Source: Panulirus ornatus (Eukaryota > Arthropoda > Malacostraca > Decapoda > Palinuridae). From it: a stretch of DNA of 64,000 nt. The notes under the pieces are model-generated. The model was given only the letters and a program-made list of their open reading frames with translations, did not search any database and had not been told where the DNA came from. The stretch spans positions 50,579,282-50,643,281 of the forward strand of contig NC_092230.1 of the NCBI RefSeq assembly GCF_036320965.1, read 5' to 3'. Made by a program: the position numbers and the translations under genes. Of this stretch, positions 34,697 through 46,017 are shown one piece after another (within the stretch, counting starts at the first letter, position 1; each line of letters begins with the position of its first letter).

Positions 34697-34958
34697 CTAA
34701 GTGGTAACTATAATTTCCTGCAGTTAGCGATATGCGCTAAACCTGCCATTGGGCAAAATGTTAAGAGAAATAGATTAGAAGTAGTTGGTAGGAACATTTA
34801 AGCAGGGGTATTAGGTAGAAACATTACAAAGAGGTAGTAAGTGGAATATTAGAAAGGATCATTAGGTAGTAGTAGTCTGCAAGAACAATAGTTAAGTGCC
34901 TCTGCATATATTGTACTAGAGTTGCCCTCAACCAATGGCCTGTTAAGGGTGAGGCACT
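34697..34958. repeat. dispersed repeat X, left flank of R2-like element
   Basis: CTAAGTGGTAACTATAATTT to GGTGAGGCACT, about 262 bp. It is about 90% identical by eye to 38743-39003 in the same orientation. Confidence 0.85.
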
Positions 34959-35611
34959 GCTATTCTCTTCATAGATTCCCAATTAGTGATTGGGACGTGC
35001 AGGAAGATCTAACTACTTTCTAATTCTGTGCTTCTTTTTTTTTGTGTGAAAAACTACACAACATGGGTGGTTGTCGGTAAGCGACCTAACTACGTATAGA
35101 TAGTGAAAGAAGTGTTTAATTGAAGGAAGACTGTATGGACACAATAAGAGGAAGATGCCAGATCAAACTGCTGATAGCATAGGTAGAATTAAGTTGAGAG
35201 GTGGCAGTAAGATGATGGTTCGATAAATACCTTACCAACGGAAACACAGTGACCTCCCAGCACTGCTCAACCTTCCAGTACGGCCTGTCAGACAGGAGCA
35301 ATGGGCAACCCCGCCAAGGCGTCCACCACCCGCCCGACAACCCGTCCTCAGGAACTGATACCTGCCCGGGAGCCACGGGAGAACAGCCTAGTCCCGCACA
35401 CCCTAAGCCAGCAAAGGGGAGATGACCTTTAGCCTGCCCGGTGGCCGACTCCAGATGGACAAGGCAGGCCCGATTGTTACCCTGTGCTCTTGAACCACAT
35501 CCGGTAAAGGGAATGGGTCCAGGTTAGGGCTTTGACACTGCACACCTCCAGGTCCTGGTGTGTCAGCCCTAGCTCAACGAGAGCACCCGCACTTTCTTGG
35601 CACCATGCACC

Positions 35612-35794
35612 TCACCAGTTTACCGTGGCAGATGTTATGTGCACGGTGCCTTTACCGGTAAGATCCCGTACACCTTGTAGGACTTTTGGGGTGCTGTAGT
35701 AGCTGCACTTATGCTGGTGTGCAGCCGAAAGTGTGAAGTGGACTCCAGAGACCTGTGTGTCTATGACCCAGGCCTCTGTACCTTTGGAAGCCAC
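35612..35794 (-). pseudogene. R2-like restriction-like endonuclease core, frameshifted
   Basis: MASKGTEAWVIDTQVSG continues the protein whose main frame ends at 35761. Reading the two frames side by side near 35800-35815, a K-P-D-I-V motif appears in the second frame just upstream of this segment. A one-base loss therefore separates FR from the KPD catalytic region. KPD...D is the R2-type endonuclease signature. A stop at 35612 closes the frame. Confidence 0.7.
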
Positions 35795-37539
35795 GATGTC
35801 CGGCTTCTAAAGGACCCCACAACAGGAATGCGGGGCTCGCAGAACACCTCGTAACCCCTCTGCCTCAACCATCCGGCCAAATAGGCACTGATGTTGTCGT
35901 GCCGTTTAACCCTCCCCCCATGGGTACGAGGACACATCTGTGCGATAAGTCCAAGTGTCCCAGGTTTCTGACAGGTGTCACAAAGGCCGTTGATCTCAGG
36001 CCAGCCTCTGGACGCCCTGGCTGGGGTGGGTAGCGCGCCAATCCTGACTTGGACAGCCTTCACATAGTCAGAACCGGATAGGAAACGGTTCCCACTATTA
36101 ACCCATCTGCTAACCTGAGGCATGGCAGCAGATGGAGTGAGACCCGCTCCGTCAACGGTACTGACCAGATTGGCCCTCCATGTGTGCAGGCGTTCGGTCT
36201 TATTACCCGCCTGCCGACCAGCAATGCATGCAGGTCCGGCCCAGCGCTGCAGCTTGCTCAACACTGCAGGTTCCCGGACTGCCGCATGCATCACTGGGAC
36301 GGTCCAGGTGAGTAATTTCTCGAACCGCGCTTGTTTATTTAGATGGACGGTCAAGACAAAGTCTGGTATACCCAGCCCACCATCTCCAGCTGCCAAGTGA
36401 AAGTATGCACAGGGCACGTCATGGGCTAGGCGCAGCCAGCGGCGAACTGCCACCCGCACTTGCCTGTCCATGCGTGCTAGCTGCATCTTATAGGCTTCAC
36501 CCAGCACCAGCTGATGCATGAGCTTGGGCACCAAATGTCCCACAAGCATCGCAATCCTTTGTTGAGGTTTTAGAGGGGCTCTGGTGATATTAAGGAGCCC
36601 CTCTTCTAGCAGGGCACCGTAGGACTTCTGCTGCCCCTTAGCTCTGACAAGGATGCCAAGGTACTTATACTCGTCCTCAGTGCTCATGGAGCCGACAGCA
36701 CTGCCCAAGACTTGGAACGTCCTATTTTCATTGACGTACCAAGTCTTGCGTTTGCCGTCAACCTCCATGCTGAGGGTACAACACTTTCCCAGATTTACAT
36801 GAAGTCCGCCCCCCGCAAGGGTCTCGGCCATCACGTTCATTGCCTGCTGGAGGCTATGATTAACACTATCAAATGCTTTGGCCATGTCGAGGAATGCCAG
36901 GTGCACACCGTGGGTGTGTGCCCGCACACGACCAACGATGGCATCCCAGATCATGAGGTTCTCAAGACATCCGTCTATTGGGACGAATGCCTTTTGAGCA
37001 TCATCGATCTGGATGAGGCTCGAGATGCCGCTGCTCAAGATCTTATGGAGCAGACGGACTATGGCACAGGAGATGGTGATCGGCCTATAGTCTTTGGGTT
37101 CTGTAGGATTGGATACCTTGGGTATCAGCACCATACAATTGGCCTTCAGTGGCTCTGGAAGAGTGGACGTAGCCAACCACAGGTTAAACATTTTGGCCAG
37201 GATCCTTGGGGGAATGGACTTCAGTAGTCTCGTCAACATCCCATCAGGACCAGGGGCAGATGTTCGAGTGGCTTTGAAGTGGTGTGCTACCTCGCCTATG
37301 GTGACAACCTCTGCTAGCTGTCCACATTCTTGGTCACAATCGGTAATGGCACGTGTGTCCGGCTCAGATGGCCGAGAGAAGAGAGCTCCCCAAAAGGGAT
37401 TGAGGCGTTCCGGCCCAACCGAGGCTGGCAGTACCTCCCAGGCACCTTTAAGGACCAGTCCAGCAGCCAAAGACCTATTCTCACGATAGAGCCTCTGTAC
37501 CTTCCGATATTGTTCTCTTCTAAGCCAGTTTCCACGCAA
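35761..37539 (-). pseudogene. R2-like reverse transcriptase with palm deletion
   Basis: This 592-codon frame reads APGPDG (residues 95-100), LKANCMVLIPK, DYRPITI, FLDMAKAFDSVNH (motif A, 216-228), then jumps directly to LQQAMNVMAETLAGGGLHVNLGKC, which normally lies after motif C. Motif B and the FADD catalytic motif are therefore deleted in frame near 36856. The thumb region (YKYLGILV, GGLGIPDF) is present. The knuckle near residues 520-536 reads C-x2-C...L...C, with Leu at the place of the expected His. RTHGGRVKRHD, an R2 hallmark, follows. The frame then shifts before the endonuclease core. Confidence 0.8.
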
Positions 37540-37578
37540 AGGAACCTCCTCCGCTTGGCGTACGCAGCCAGAATTCGC

Positions 37579-38412
37579 TCACTGCCTCAGACCATCTCCA
37601 CCACAATTCTGACGGTCGTCGGGTGAGCAACAGGAGCTTACCACATAAGTAGCGTGCTCTGAGGCTCCCCTGATCGCGGCAAGGCTGTCACCCTGATGCA
37701 AATGGTCGAGGGCTGCATTTAGGATGTCCTCACCCCACAATGGATTTGTGGGGCCAGGTCCTAAAGTCGAGGTATGTGACAGTCTCCGCCACAAAGGAAG
37801 CAATTGTCTGGGGTTGGGGGGAACCCGCGGGACAACAGGGACAGATAAAACCGTGGGAGGAATGTTCGTCTCACCACTGGAATCCGCCCTCACAGACATC
37901 CCTGTATGCGGGGCATCTTCCGTTATGTTACCCCGCGTGGTGCTTAGCCTGGTGGGTGGGACAAGCCTCGTAGTCAGCACCCCATCCATCACCTCGCCTT
38001 CGTCATCCTCCTGAAGATCTAAGTTTGAGGTCAGTTCCTGAATCCTGGTCTTATACGACGCTTTGCGTCGGAGACCTTTGATCACTTCAACTGTCCTAGA
38101 GGGAACAATCTCCTGCAACTGCTGGTTCAAGCCCTGTCCGGCAACTAAAGAGGCACCAGCTGCCATCCCGGCCTCAGCCCTGGCGAGAAGCTCCACCTCC
38201 TCGTCAGACCGTCGAGCCTTGGACACAACATGCCTGGTCGCCAACTCCTGGTGAAAGGAGTTGGCATGTGCCTGCCTTTCATGGACCCTATAGTCCCGAA
38301 AGCTGGCAAAGGTCTTCCCACAATGTGGGCAAGTGGGTGAACGGTCGTCGTCCATTCCCACGTGACTGTAGCTGGTACCCAACATACCAACAGAGGCTGG
38401 CACGCTATTCAC
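37579..38412 (-). pseudogene. R2-like N-terminal zinc-finger region
   Basis: A 277-codon frame has one CCHH finger at residues 28-49 (C-P-H-C, 12 residues, H-E-R-Q-A-H). A basic, low-complexity linker and then LLPLWRRLSHTST...PTNPLWGED follow, before the expected RT. R2-clade proteins use such fingers, with a nearby Myb-like region, to bind the target. I cannot make out a Myb motif with confidence. The frame ends at 37579 while the RT frame starts at 37539 in another phase, so a frameshift lies near 37580-37630. Confidence 0.75.
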
Positions 38413-38742
38413 TGAGGAATGGGTTATGCGTGACGGGTACTACGAAGCGAAAACCCGTGACAAGGGTGGACGCTCCGGCTCTAGTCGCACAGCACTACCG
38501 CCCGAAGGAAGGAGAGGACTACAGTCAGTAGATGGACACCGCCGCTGAGCTTCAGTCCTGGGGATTGCTCTTTGGTAGTTGCCCTACTGTACCAGTAAAC
38601 GTAACTGGACAACTTCCGACTCTCAGCTGTTGGTTGGACTATACTGGATATGCAATCAACGAAGCTAGGGCTTAAAGTATGCAATCACTTGAGTTACTCG
38701 GCTTTAGGGCGTTATAAAAGCAAGTGACAATCCGTTGCAACT

Positions 38743-39125
38743 CTAAGAGGTAACTATATTTTCCTGCAGACAGCAATATGCGCTAAACCTGCCATTTGGC
38801 AAAATGTTAAGAGAAATAGATATAAATAGTTGGTAGGAACATTTAAGCAGGGGTATCAGGTACAAACATTACAAAGAGGCCGTAAGTGGAATATTAGAAA
38901 GGATCATTAGGTAGTAGCAGTCAGTAAGAACAATAGTTAGGTGCCTCTGCATATATTGTACCAGAGTTGCCCTTAGCCAGTGGCCTGTTAAGGGTGAGGC
39001 ACTAAAGGCTAAGAAGTGCACTGGAATTCACTAGTTACGGAGATTTTACTACCATAGCCATCCCACTAAGGGAGTTCCAGGTGGCAACAGGCATCAGAGA
39101 TGTACATAGACAGATAGATAGAATA
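38743..39125. repeat. dispersed repeat X, right flank of R2-like element
   Basis: The first 261 bp repeat 34697-34958. The rest (AAAGGCTAAGAAGTGCACTG... CCATCCCACTAAGGGAGTTCC) matches the 26501-26825 copy beyond the break point. Confidence 0.85.
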
Positions 39126-40010
39126 AAAGAATGTCCTTGAAAATATTTTTCTTTCCATTTACACTTTTTCTCCATTTCCCGTATCAGCAAAATAGCACAA
39201 GGAAAAGACAAAGAAAAGGCCTTATCCACCCACATCCATTTTCTACCTGTAATGTAATGCATCAAAACCACAGCCACAATCCACAACCAGGCCCCACAGA
39301 TCTTTCAGTGGTTTCCCATGGCTGCTTCACAAGCCCTGGTTCTGTCCACTGACAGCACATAACTGCTTTTATACCACATCACTCCAATTCACCCTATCTC
39401 TTGCACAACCTTTCACCCTCCAGCATGTTCAGGTCTCGAGTTTTCATTCCATCCTTTCTGTCTCTAATTTATTCTCCTCCTACACTTCAATACTCTCTGT
39501 TAACCTACCCTCACTCATTCTCTCCATATGTCCAAATCATTTCAGCATACCCTCTTCAGCTCTCTCGACCATATTCTTCTTATGATTGCACCTATTCCTT
39601 TCCCTATCATTACTTACTTGATAAACACCCCTCACACCAAATATTATCCTCAAACATTTCACTTCCAACACATTCACCCTCTTCCATATATTCTCATCTA
39701 GAACCCATGCTTAGCATTCACACTACACAGTTGGGACTACTATACCATCAAACACTCATTTTTGCCCTACCACGTAGCGACCTATCTTTCTACAAATTTT
39801 CCATAGTTCCCAAGATCTTTGCCTCCTCATCCATCTTATGACTCAATTCTGTTTCCATGATTCCATTTTCAGTCATGTCCATTTCACTTCCTACCAGTAT
39901 TTTCCATTCACACTCACAACCCAACTAAACTGTCTTTTACCACTTGCTAAACTAATTACCTTGCTTGTCTTTACATTTACTCTCAACTTTCTTTGAAACT
40001 GTAAGGTCAC
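39126..40010 (-). mobile_element. old RTE-A-like 3' half
   Basis: The minus-strand 3' UTR (GTAATGCATCAAAACCACAG, GGCCCCACAGATCTTTCAG) and C-terminal coding region follow RTE-A at low identity, ending near 40010 around the FxRKLRVNV region. No frame survives. Confidence 0.65.
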
Positions 40011-40852
40011 ATAACATATTTTCAAACAACTTGGAAAACTGAGAGTTACAGGGATGGAAATGAAACTTTGGGGAACAGATAAGGGGTTAAGATGGGTGGC
40101 ATTCAAAAACATAACTGACAGCAATATGTGACACTTAGTATGCCTTCATGAGATATGTATACAGGTTCAATTTTATGGTTAGTTACTACACACATAGCAT
40201 TCCAACTTGTGAAGACCACCTGTCAGTTTCTCCGGTGTTTACGTGGTCAAGTGTTCTTTCTCTTTTCCCTTTCCCAACTGACATTATGTTCTGTCTAGTT
40301 TTATCTCTCTTATTGAGACTTTGTGTGTGAGTCCCTCACAGGTGAATTACACAGAGGTAGGAACTAGAATGGTGTTGTACCTATAAAAATCCTAATTCTC
40401 ACCCTGGGGTTGTGCTGCCAGGGGTCAGGTGTTGGTCAGTCAATCAAACTTATGCTAACAGTTTCTGTCCCAACTGACCATATCTGGTGTTTCACAAGTA
40501 GCAGCTCTATTAACTCAATTCTTTGGAAAAGTTTTTTTTCACAAAAACTAATGTTTTCACAGGGTTAGGATTGTTGGAAGTGATTCCTGGACAAAGGTAA
40601 ACCCTAAATCATAATGGGTGAGTCATATCACATGGCCCACTAATTTGTTGGTCCCACACCTCAACCATTACTATGCCATGAAACACTGGGGGAAAAGGGT
40701 TGCCCCAAAAGCTTGAATACAATAGCCCCTTGCAAGGCCAAGCTTTTCCTATGTGAGAATTTATGTAGAACAACTTGTTTTCTGGGGGACCTTCAGGCTG
40801 AGCTCTTTCACCTAGGACATAATACAATCAAAATCATAAAAGAAGTTCATAC
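40011..40852. other. TBCB intron, nothing recognised
   Basis: No LINE similarity, microsatellite or exon signal other than the donor of the CAP-Gly exon at its right edge. Confidence 0.5.
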
Positions 40853-40974
40853 CTTCCATCATTCTTGCCAAGAGGTTCATCATACTTAATGCCAACCCAT
40901 ATGCCTGGTTTGAAATGTACCTTTCCAACATACATGACTTCACCACGACGTGTTGGTTCACCTTGAACTTTTAC
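40853..40974 (-). CDS. TBCB: TBCB penultimate exon, CAP-Gly domain
   Basis: This 122 bp minus-strand exon has a TTTCAG acceptor (40975-40976) and a GTATGA donor (40847-40852). It encodes 40 codons plus two bases. The sequence (...[32 protein letters not shown]) is a CAP-Gly domain, the microtubule and EEY-tail binding fold, with the hallmark G-K-N-D-G near its end. The [10 protein letters not shown] block and the following GKRYF-like block in the next exon match TBCB rather than CLIP or dynactin, where the context differs. The exon is phase 0 at its start and phase 2 at its end, complementary to the terminal exon 26 kb away. No disabling change is seen. Upstream exons for the ubiquitin-like N-terminus were searched for by eye to 64000 and not found. 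Confidence 0.9.
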
Positions 40975-41325
40975 CTGAAAGAAAAGAGATTATCACATAT
41001 CATAATCACTCAAATTTATGGCAGGTATCTCTAAGATAACCAAGATGACTGCATTTCCTAAACCAACCTATGAGTAGAATGGATTTAAGGACAAATGTGA
41101 CTAAGCAGACCAGACACCTCGGGAAAAATACACAAGGGGATTACAAAGTGTTATGTAAAAATAACTATACAAGGAAAAAGGATCCTCACTTGACGCACAA
41201 ATTTCTATGGAAGAAGGTTCTACATATAACCAACCAGTATCTGAGAAAAATGGCATATGACCTGTTTCATATGTAAAGTCAGATCAAAGGTCATGTTTTT
41301 CAGATACTTGATATTACCCATTTGT
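40975..41325. other. TBCB intron upstream of the CAP-Gly exon
   Basis: A pyrimidine-rich tract and TTTCAG acceptor lie at its left edge on the minus strand. Nothing else recognised. Confidence 0.5.
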
Positions 41326-42788
41326 TTTTTTTTCTTTTTTTTTTTGCTGTCTCCCGCGTTTGCGAGGTAGTGCAAGGAAACAGACGAAAGAAATGGCCCA
41401 ACCCACCCCCATACACATGTATATACATACGTCCACACACGCAAATATACATACCTACACAGCTTTCCATGGTTTACCCCAGACGCTTCACATGCCCTGA
41501 TTCAATCCACTGACAGCACGTCAACCCCGGTATACCACATCGCTCCAATTCACTCTATTCCTTGCCCTCCTTTCACCCTCCTGCATGTTCAGGCCCCGAT
41601 CACACAAAATCTTTTTCACTCCATCTTTCCACCTCCAATTTGGTCTCCCTCTTCTCCTCGTTCCCTCCACCTCTGACACATATATTCTCTTGGTCAATCT
41701 TTCCTCACTCATTCTCTCCATGTGCCCAAACCATTTCAAAACACCCTCTTCTGCTCTCTCAACCACGCTCTTTTTATTTCCACACATCTCTCTTACCCTT
41801 ACGTTACTCACTCGATCAAACCACCTCACACCACACATTGTCCTCAAACATCTCATTTCCAGCACATCCATCCTCCTGCGCACAACTCTATCCATAGCCC
41901 ACGCCTCACAACCATACAACATTGTTGGAACCACTATTCCTTCAAACATACCCATTTTTGCTTTCCGAGATAATGTTCTCGACTTCCACACATTCTTCAA
42001 GGCTCCAAGAATTTTCGCCCCCTCCCCCACCCTATGATCCACTTCCGCTTCCATGGTTCCATCCGCTGCCAGATCCACTCCCAGATATCTAAAACACTTC
42101 ACTTCCTCCAGGTTTTCTCCATTCAAACTCACCTCCCAATTGACTTGACCCTCAACCCTACTGTACCTAATAACCTTGCTCTTATTCACATTTACTCTTA
42201 ACTTTCTCCTTTCACACACTTTACCAAACTCAGTCACCAGCTTCTGCAGTTTCTCACATGAATCAGCCACCAGCGCTGTATCATCAGCGAACAACAACTG
42301 ACTCACTTCCCAAGCTCTCTCATCCCCAACAGACTTCATACTTGCCCCTCTTTCCAAAACTCTTGCATTCACCTCCCTAACAACCCCATCCATAAACAAA
42401 TTAAACAACCATGGAGACATCACACACCCCTGCCGCAAACCTACATTCACTGAGAACCAATCACTTTCCTCTCTTCCTACATGTACACATGCCTTACATC
42501 CTCGATAAAAACTTTTCACTGCTTCTAACAACTTGCCTCCCACACCATATATTCTTAATACCTTCCACAGAGCATCTCTATCAACTCTATCATATGCCTT
42601 CTCCAGATCCATAAATGCTACATACAAATCCATTTGCTTTTCTAAGTATTTCTCACATACATTCTTCAAAGCAAACACCTGATCCACACATCCTCTACCA
42701 CTTCTGAAACCACACTGCTCTTCCCCAATCTGATGCTCTGTACATGCCTTCACCCTCTCAATCAATATCCTCCCACATAATTTACCAG
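41326..42788 (-). mobile_element. RTE-A LINE, 3' part of a copy split by a nested insertion
   Basis: A T-rich tail (41326-41346), short 3' UTR and open RT frame (41521-42765) run on the minus strand to AATTTACCAGGA. The sequence resumes at 46020-46118 after a plus-strand copy. The two parts join without loss when one copy of the shared ATAATTTACCAGGAA is removed. Confidence 0.9.
41521..42765 (-). pseudogene. RTE-A reverse transcriptase, 414-codon open frame
   Basis: The frame runs from the ERVKACTEHQIGEEQCGFRS fingers region through [47 protein letters not shown] and the full C-terminal domain to the normal stop. No stop or frameshift is visible. The upstream part was separated by the nested insertion and the copy is 5'-truncated near 46118, so it has no endonuclease. 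Confidence 0.85.
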
Positions 42789-42790
42789 GA
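42776..42790. repeat. target-site duplication of nested RTE-A, left copy
   Basis: ATAATTTACCAGGAA (approximate edges) precedes the plus-strand copy and is repeated at about 46018-46032. Confidence 0.8.
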
Positions 42791-42821
42791 AATCCTCCCC
42801 TCCTTGTATTAACTTTCTAAA

Positions 42822-43925
42822 ATGGGAAACAGAAGAAGGAGTCACGCGGGGAGTGCTCATCCTCCTCGAAGGCTCAGAGTGGGGTGCCTAAATGTGTGTG
42901 GATGTAACCAAGATGTGAAAAAAGGAGAGATAGGTAGTATGTTTGAGGAAAGGAACCTGGATGTTTTGGCTCTGAGTGAAACGAAGCTCAAGGGTAAAGG
43001 GGAAGAGTGGTTTGGGAATGTCTGGGGAGTAAAGTCAGGGGTTAGTGAGAGGGCAAGAGCAAGGGAAGGAGTAGCAATACTCCTGAAACAGGAGTTGTGG
43101 GAGTATGTGATAGAATGTAAGAAAGTAAATTCTCGATTAATATGGGTAAAACTGAAAGTTGATGGAGAGAGGTGGGTGATTATTGGTGCATATGCACCTG
43201 GGCATGAGAAGAAAGATCATGAGAGGCAAGTGTTTTGGGAGCAGCTGAATGAGTGTGTTAGTGGTTTTGATGCACGAGACCAGGTTATAGTGATGGGTGA
43301 TTTGAATGCAAAGGTGAGTAATGTGGCAGTTGAGGGAATAATTGGTATACATGGGGTGTTCAGTGTTGTAAATGGAAATGGTGAAGAGCTTGTAGATTTA
43401 TGTGCTGAAAAAGGACTGATGATTGGGAATACCTGGTTTAAAAAGCGAGATATACATAAGTATACTTATGTAAGTAGGAGAGATGGCCAGAGAGCGTTAT
43501 TGGATTACGTGTTAATTGACAGGCGTGCGAAAGAGAGACTTTTGGATGTTAATGTGCTGAGAGGTGCAACTGGAGGGATGTCTGATCATTATCTTGTGGA
43601 GGTTAAGGTGAAGATTTGTATGGGTTTTCAGAAAAGAAGAGTGAATGTTGGGGTGAAGAGGGTGGTGAGAGTAAGTGAGCTTGGGAAGGAGACCTGTGTG
43701 AGGAAGTACCAGGAGAGACTGAGTACAGAATGGAAAAAGGTGAGAACAATGGAAGTAAGGGGAGTGGGGGAGGAATGGGATGTATTTAGGGAATCAGTGA
43801 TGGATTGCGCAAAAGATGCTTGTGGCATGAGAAGAGTGGGAGGTGGGTTGATTAGAAAGGGTAGTGAGTGGTGGGATGAAGAAGTAAGAGTATTAGTGAA
43901 AGAGAAGAGAGAGGCATTTGGATGA
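42822..43925 (+). pseudogene. RTE-A endonuclease frame, catalytic residues present
   Basis: This 367-codon EEP domain has VGCLNVCGCNQDVKK, LSETKLKGKG (Glu), VIIGAYAPGHEKKD, VMGDLNAKVSN (Asp/Asn), RALLDYVLIDRR and GGMSDHYLVE (Asp-His), all with the expected catalytic residues. The frame stops at TGA 43923-43925, where other copies read CGA (Arg), before the linker to the RT. The start is taken as the ATG in the 5' UTR (42822). The domain proper starts about 18 codons later. Confidence 0.85.
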
Positions 43926-44147
43926 TTTTTGCAGGGAAAAAATGCAAGTGAGTGGGAGATGTATAAAAGAAAGAGACAGGAGGTCAAGAGAAAGGTGCAA
44001 GAGGTGAAAAAAAGGGCAAATGAGAGTTGGGGTGAGAGAGTATCATTATATTTTAGGGAGAATAAAAAGATGTTCTGGAAGGAGGTAAATAAAGTGCGTC
44101 AGACAAGGGAGCAAATAGGAACTTCAGTGTAGGGCGCAAATGGGGAG

Positions 44148-45440
44148 GTGATAACAAGTAGTGGTGATGTGAGAAGGAGATGGAGTGAGTATTTTGAAGG
44201 TTTGTTGAATGTGTTTGATGATAGAGTGGCAGATATAGGGTGTTTTGGTCGAGGTGGTGTGCAAAGTGAGAGGGTTAGGGAAAATGATTTGGTAAACAGA
44301 GAAGAGGTAGTGAAAGCTTTGCGGAAGATGAAAGCCGGCAAGGCAGCAGGTTTGGATGGTATTGCAGTGGAATTTATCAAAAAAGGGGGTGACTGTATTG
44401 TTGACTGGTTGGTAAGGTTATTTAATGTATGTATGACTCATGGTGAGGTGCCTGAGGATTGGCGGAATGCGTGCATAGTGCCATTGTACAAAGGCAAAGA
44501 GGATAAGAGTGAGTGCTCAAATTCCAGAGGTATAAGTTTGTTGAGTATTCCTGGTAAATCATATGGGAGGGTATTGATTGAGAGGGTGAAGGCATGTACA
44601 GAGCATCAGATTGGGGAAGAGCAGTGTGGTTTCAGAAGTGGTAGAGGATGTGTGGATCAGGTGTTTGCTTTGAAGAATGTATGTGAGAAATACTTAGAAA
44701 AGCAAATGGATTTGTATGTAGCATTTATGGATCTGGAGAAGGCATATGATAGAGTTGATAGAGATGCTCTGTGGAAGGTATTAAGAATATATGGTGTGGG
44801 AGGAAAGTTGTTAGAAGCAGTGAAAAGTTTTTATCGAGGATGCAAGGCATGTGTACGGGTAGGAAGAGAGGAAAGTGATTGGTTCTCAGTGAATGTAGGT
44901 TTGCGGCAGGGGTGTGTGATGTCTCCATGGTTGTTTAATTTGTTTATGGATGGGGTTGTTACGGAGGTAAATGCAAGAGTTTTGGAAAGAGGGGCAAGTA
45001 TGAAGTCTGTTGGGGATGAGAGAGCTTGGGAAGTGAGTCAGTTGTTGTTCGCTGATGATACAGCGCTGGTGGCTGATTCATGTGAGAAACTGCAGAAGCT
45101 GGTGACTGAGTTTGGTAAAGTGTGTGGAAGAAGAAAGTTAAGAGTAAATGTGAATAAGAGCAAGGTTATTAAGTACAGTAGGGTTGAGGGTCAAGTCAAT
45201 TGGGAGGTGAGTTTGAATGGAGAAAAACTGGAGGAAGTGAAGTGTTTTAGATATCTGGGAGTGGATCTGGCAGCGGATGGAACCATGGAAGCGGAAGTGG
45301 ATCATAGGGTGGGGGAGGGGGCGCAAATTCTGGGGGCCTTGAAGAATGTGTGGAAGTCGAGAACATTATCTCGGAAAGAAAAATTGGGTATGTTTGAAGG
45401 AATAGTGGTTCCAACAATGTTGTATGGTTGCGAGGCGTAG
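44148..45440 (+). pseudogene. RTE-A reverse transcriptase frame
   Basis: A 430-codon frame contains RKMKAGKAAGLDGIAVEFI (RT entry), [46 protein letters not shown] (motif A), GLRQGCVMSPWLFN (B), FADDTALVAD (C) and YLGVDLAADG. It ends at a TAG replacing the Trp codon of GCEAW, and the remaining C-terminal domain is open at 45444-45818. All palm residues are intact. Confidence 0.88.
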
Positions 45441-46017
45441 GCTATGGATAGAGTTGTGCGCAGGAGGATGGCTGTGCTGGAAATGAGATGTTTGAGGACA
45501 ATGTGTGGTGTGAGGTGGTTTGATCGAGTGAGTAACGTAAGGGTAAGAGAGATGTGTGGAAATAAAAAGAGCTTGGTTGAGAGAGCAGACGAGGGTGTTT
45601 TGAAGTGGTTTGGGCACATGGAGAGAATGAGTGAGGAAAGATTGATCAAGAGGATATATGTGTCAGAGGTGGAGGGAACGAGGAGAAGAGGGAGACCAAA
45701 TTGGAGGTGGAAAGATGGAGTGAAAAAGATTTTGTGTGATCGGGGACTGAACATGCAGGAGGGTGAAAGGAGGGCAAGGAATAGAGTGAATTGGAGCGAT
45801 GTGGTATACCGGGGTTGACGTGCTGTCAGTGGATTGAATCAAGGCATGTGAAGCGTCTGGGGTAAACCATGGAAAGCTGTGTAGGTATGTATATTTGCAT
45901 GTGTGGACGTATGTATATACATGTGTATGGGGGGGGGTTGGGCCATTTCTTTCGTCTGTTTCCTTGCGCTACCTCGCAAACGCGGGAGACAGCGACAAAG
46001 TATAATAAAAATAAATA

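Larger units (their letters stand above)
34959..38742 (-). mobile_element. R2-like non-LTR retrotransposon, inactive
   Basis: The block is visibly richer in GC than its surroundings. On the minus strand it has a ~330 bp 5' leader, an N-terminal CCHH zinc finger (37579-38412), an RT with an internal deletion (35761-37539), a damaged CCHC knuckle, and a restriction-like endonuclease domain split by a frameshift (35612-35794). A ~650 bp 3' region runs to 34959. R2-clade elements usually insert in 28S rDNA; no rDNA is seen here. The element lies between two direct copies of repeat X. Confidence 0.8.
14848..40852 (-). other. TBCB last intron, 26,005 bp, packed with retroelements
   Basis: The intron is defined by the GT donor at 40851-40852 and the AG acceptor at 14848-14849 on the minus strand. 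Its contents from low to high coordinate are: RTE-A copies, short LINE-derived elements, AT palindromes, a second RTE-like family, older RTE-A, an R2-like element between direct repeats, and an old LINE. Elements occur in both orientations. Only about 3.5-4 kb (parts of 25191-27619, 40011-40852 and small gaps) looks non-repetitive. Confidence 0.85.
42791..46017 (+). mobile_element. RTE-A LINE, near full length, nested
   Basis: The plus-strand copy has about 30 bp of 5' UTR (AATCCTCCCCTCCTTG), endonuclease (42822-43925), linker (43929-44132), RT (44148-45440), C-terminal frame (45444-45818), short 3' UTR and an A-rich tail (to about 46017). Only a few lesions break it: TGA at 43923-43925, TAG near 44130, and TAG at 45438-45440 within CEAW (Trp to stop). 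It is one of the youngest copies in the window. Confidence 0.92.

Noticed and set aside
34959..35100. 28S rDNA target sequence next to the R2-like element
   Set aside because: GTTTAATTGAAGG near 35110 faintly resembles part of the rDNA target but does not extend. Neither flank looks like rDNA.
41070..41276. 68-codon plus-strand frame next to the TBCB CAP-Gly exon, considered as an extra exon
   Set aside because: It is on the opposite strand to TBCB and its sequence does not match the expected upstream part of the protein.
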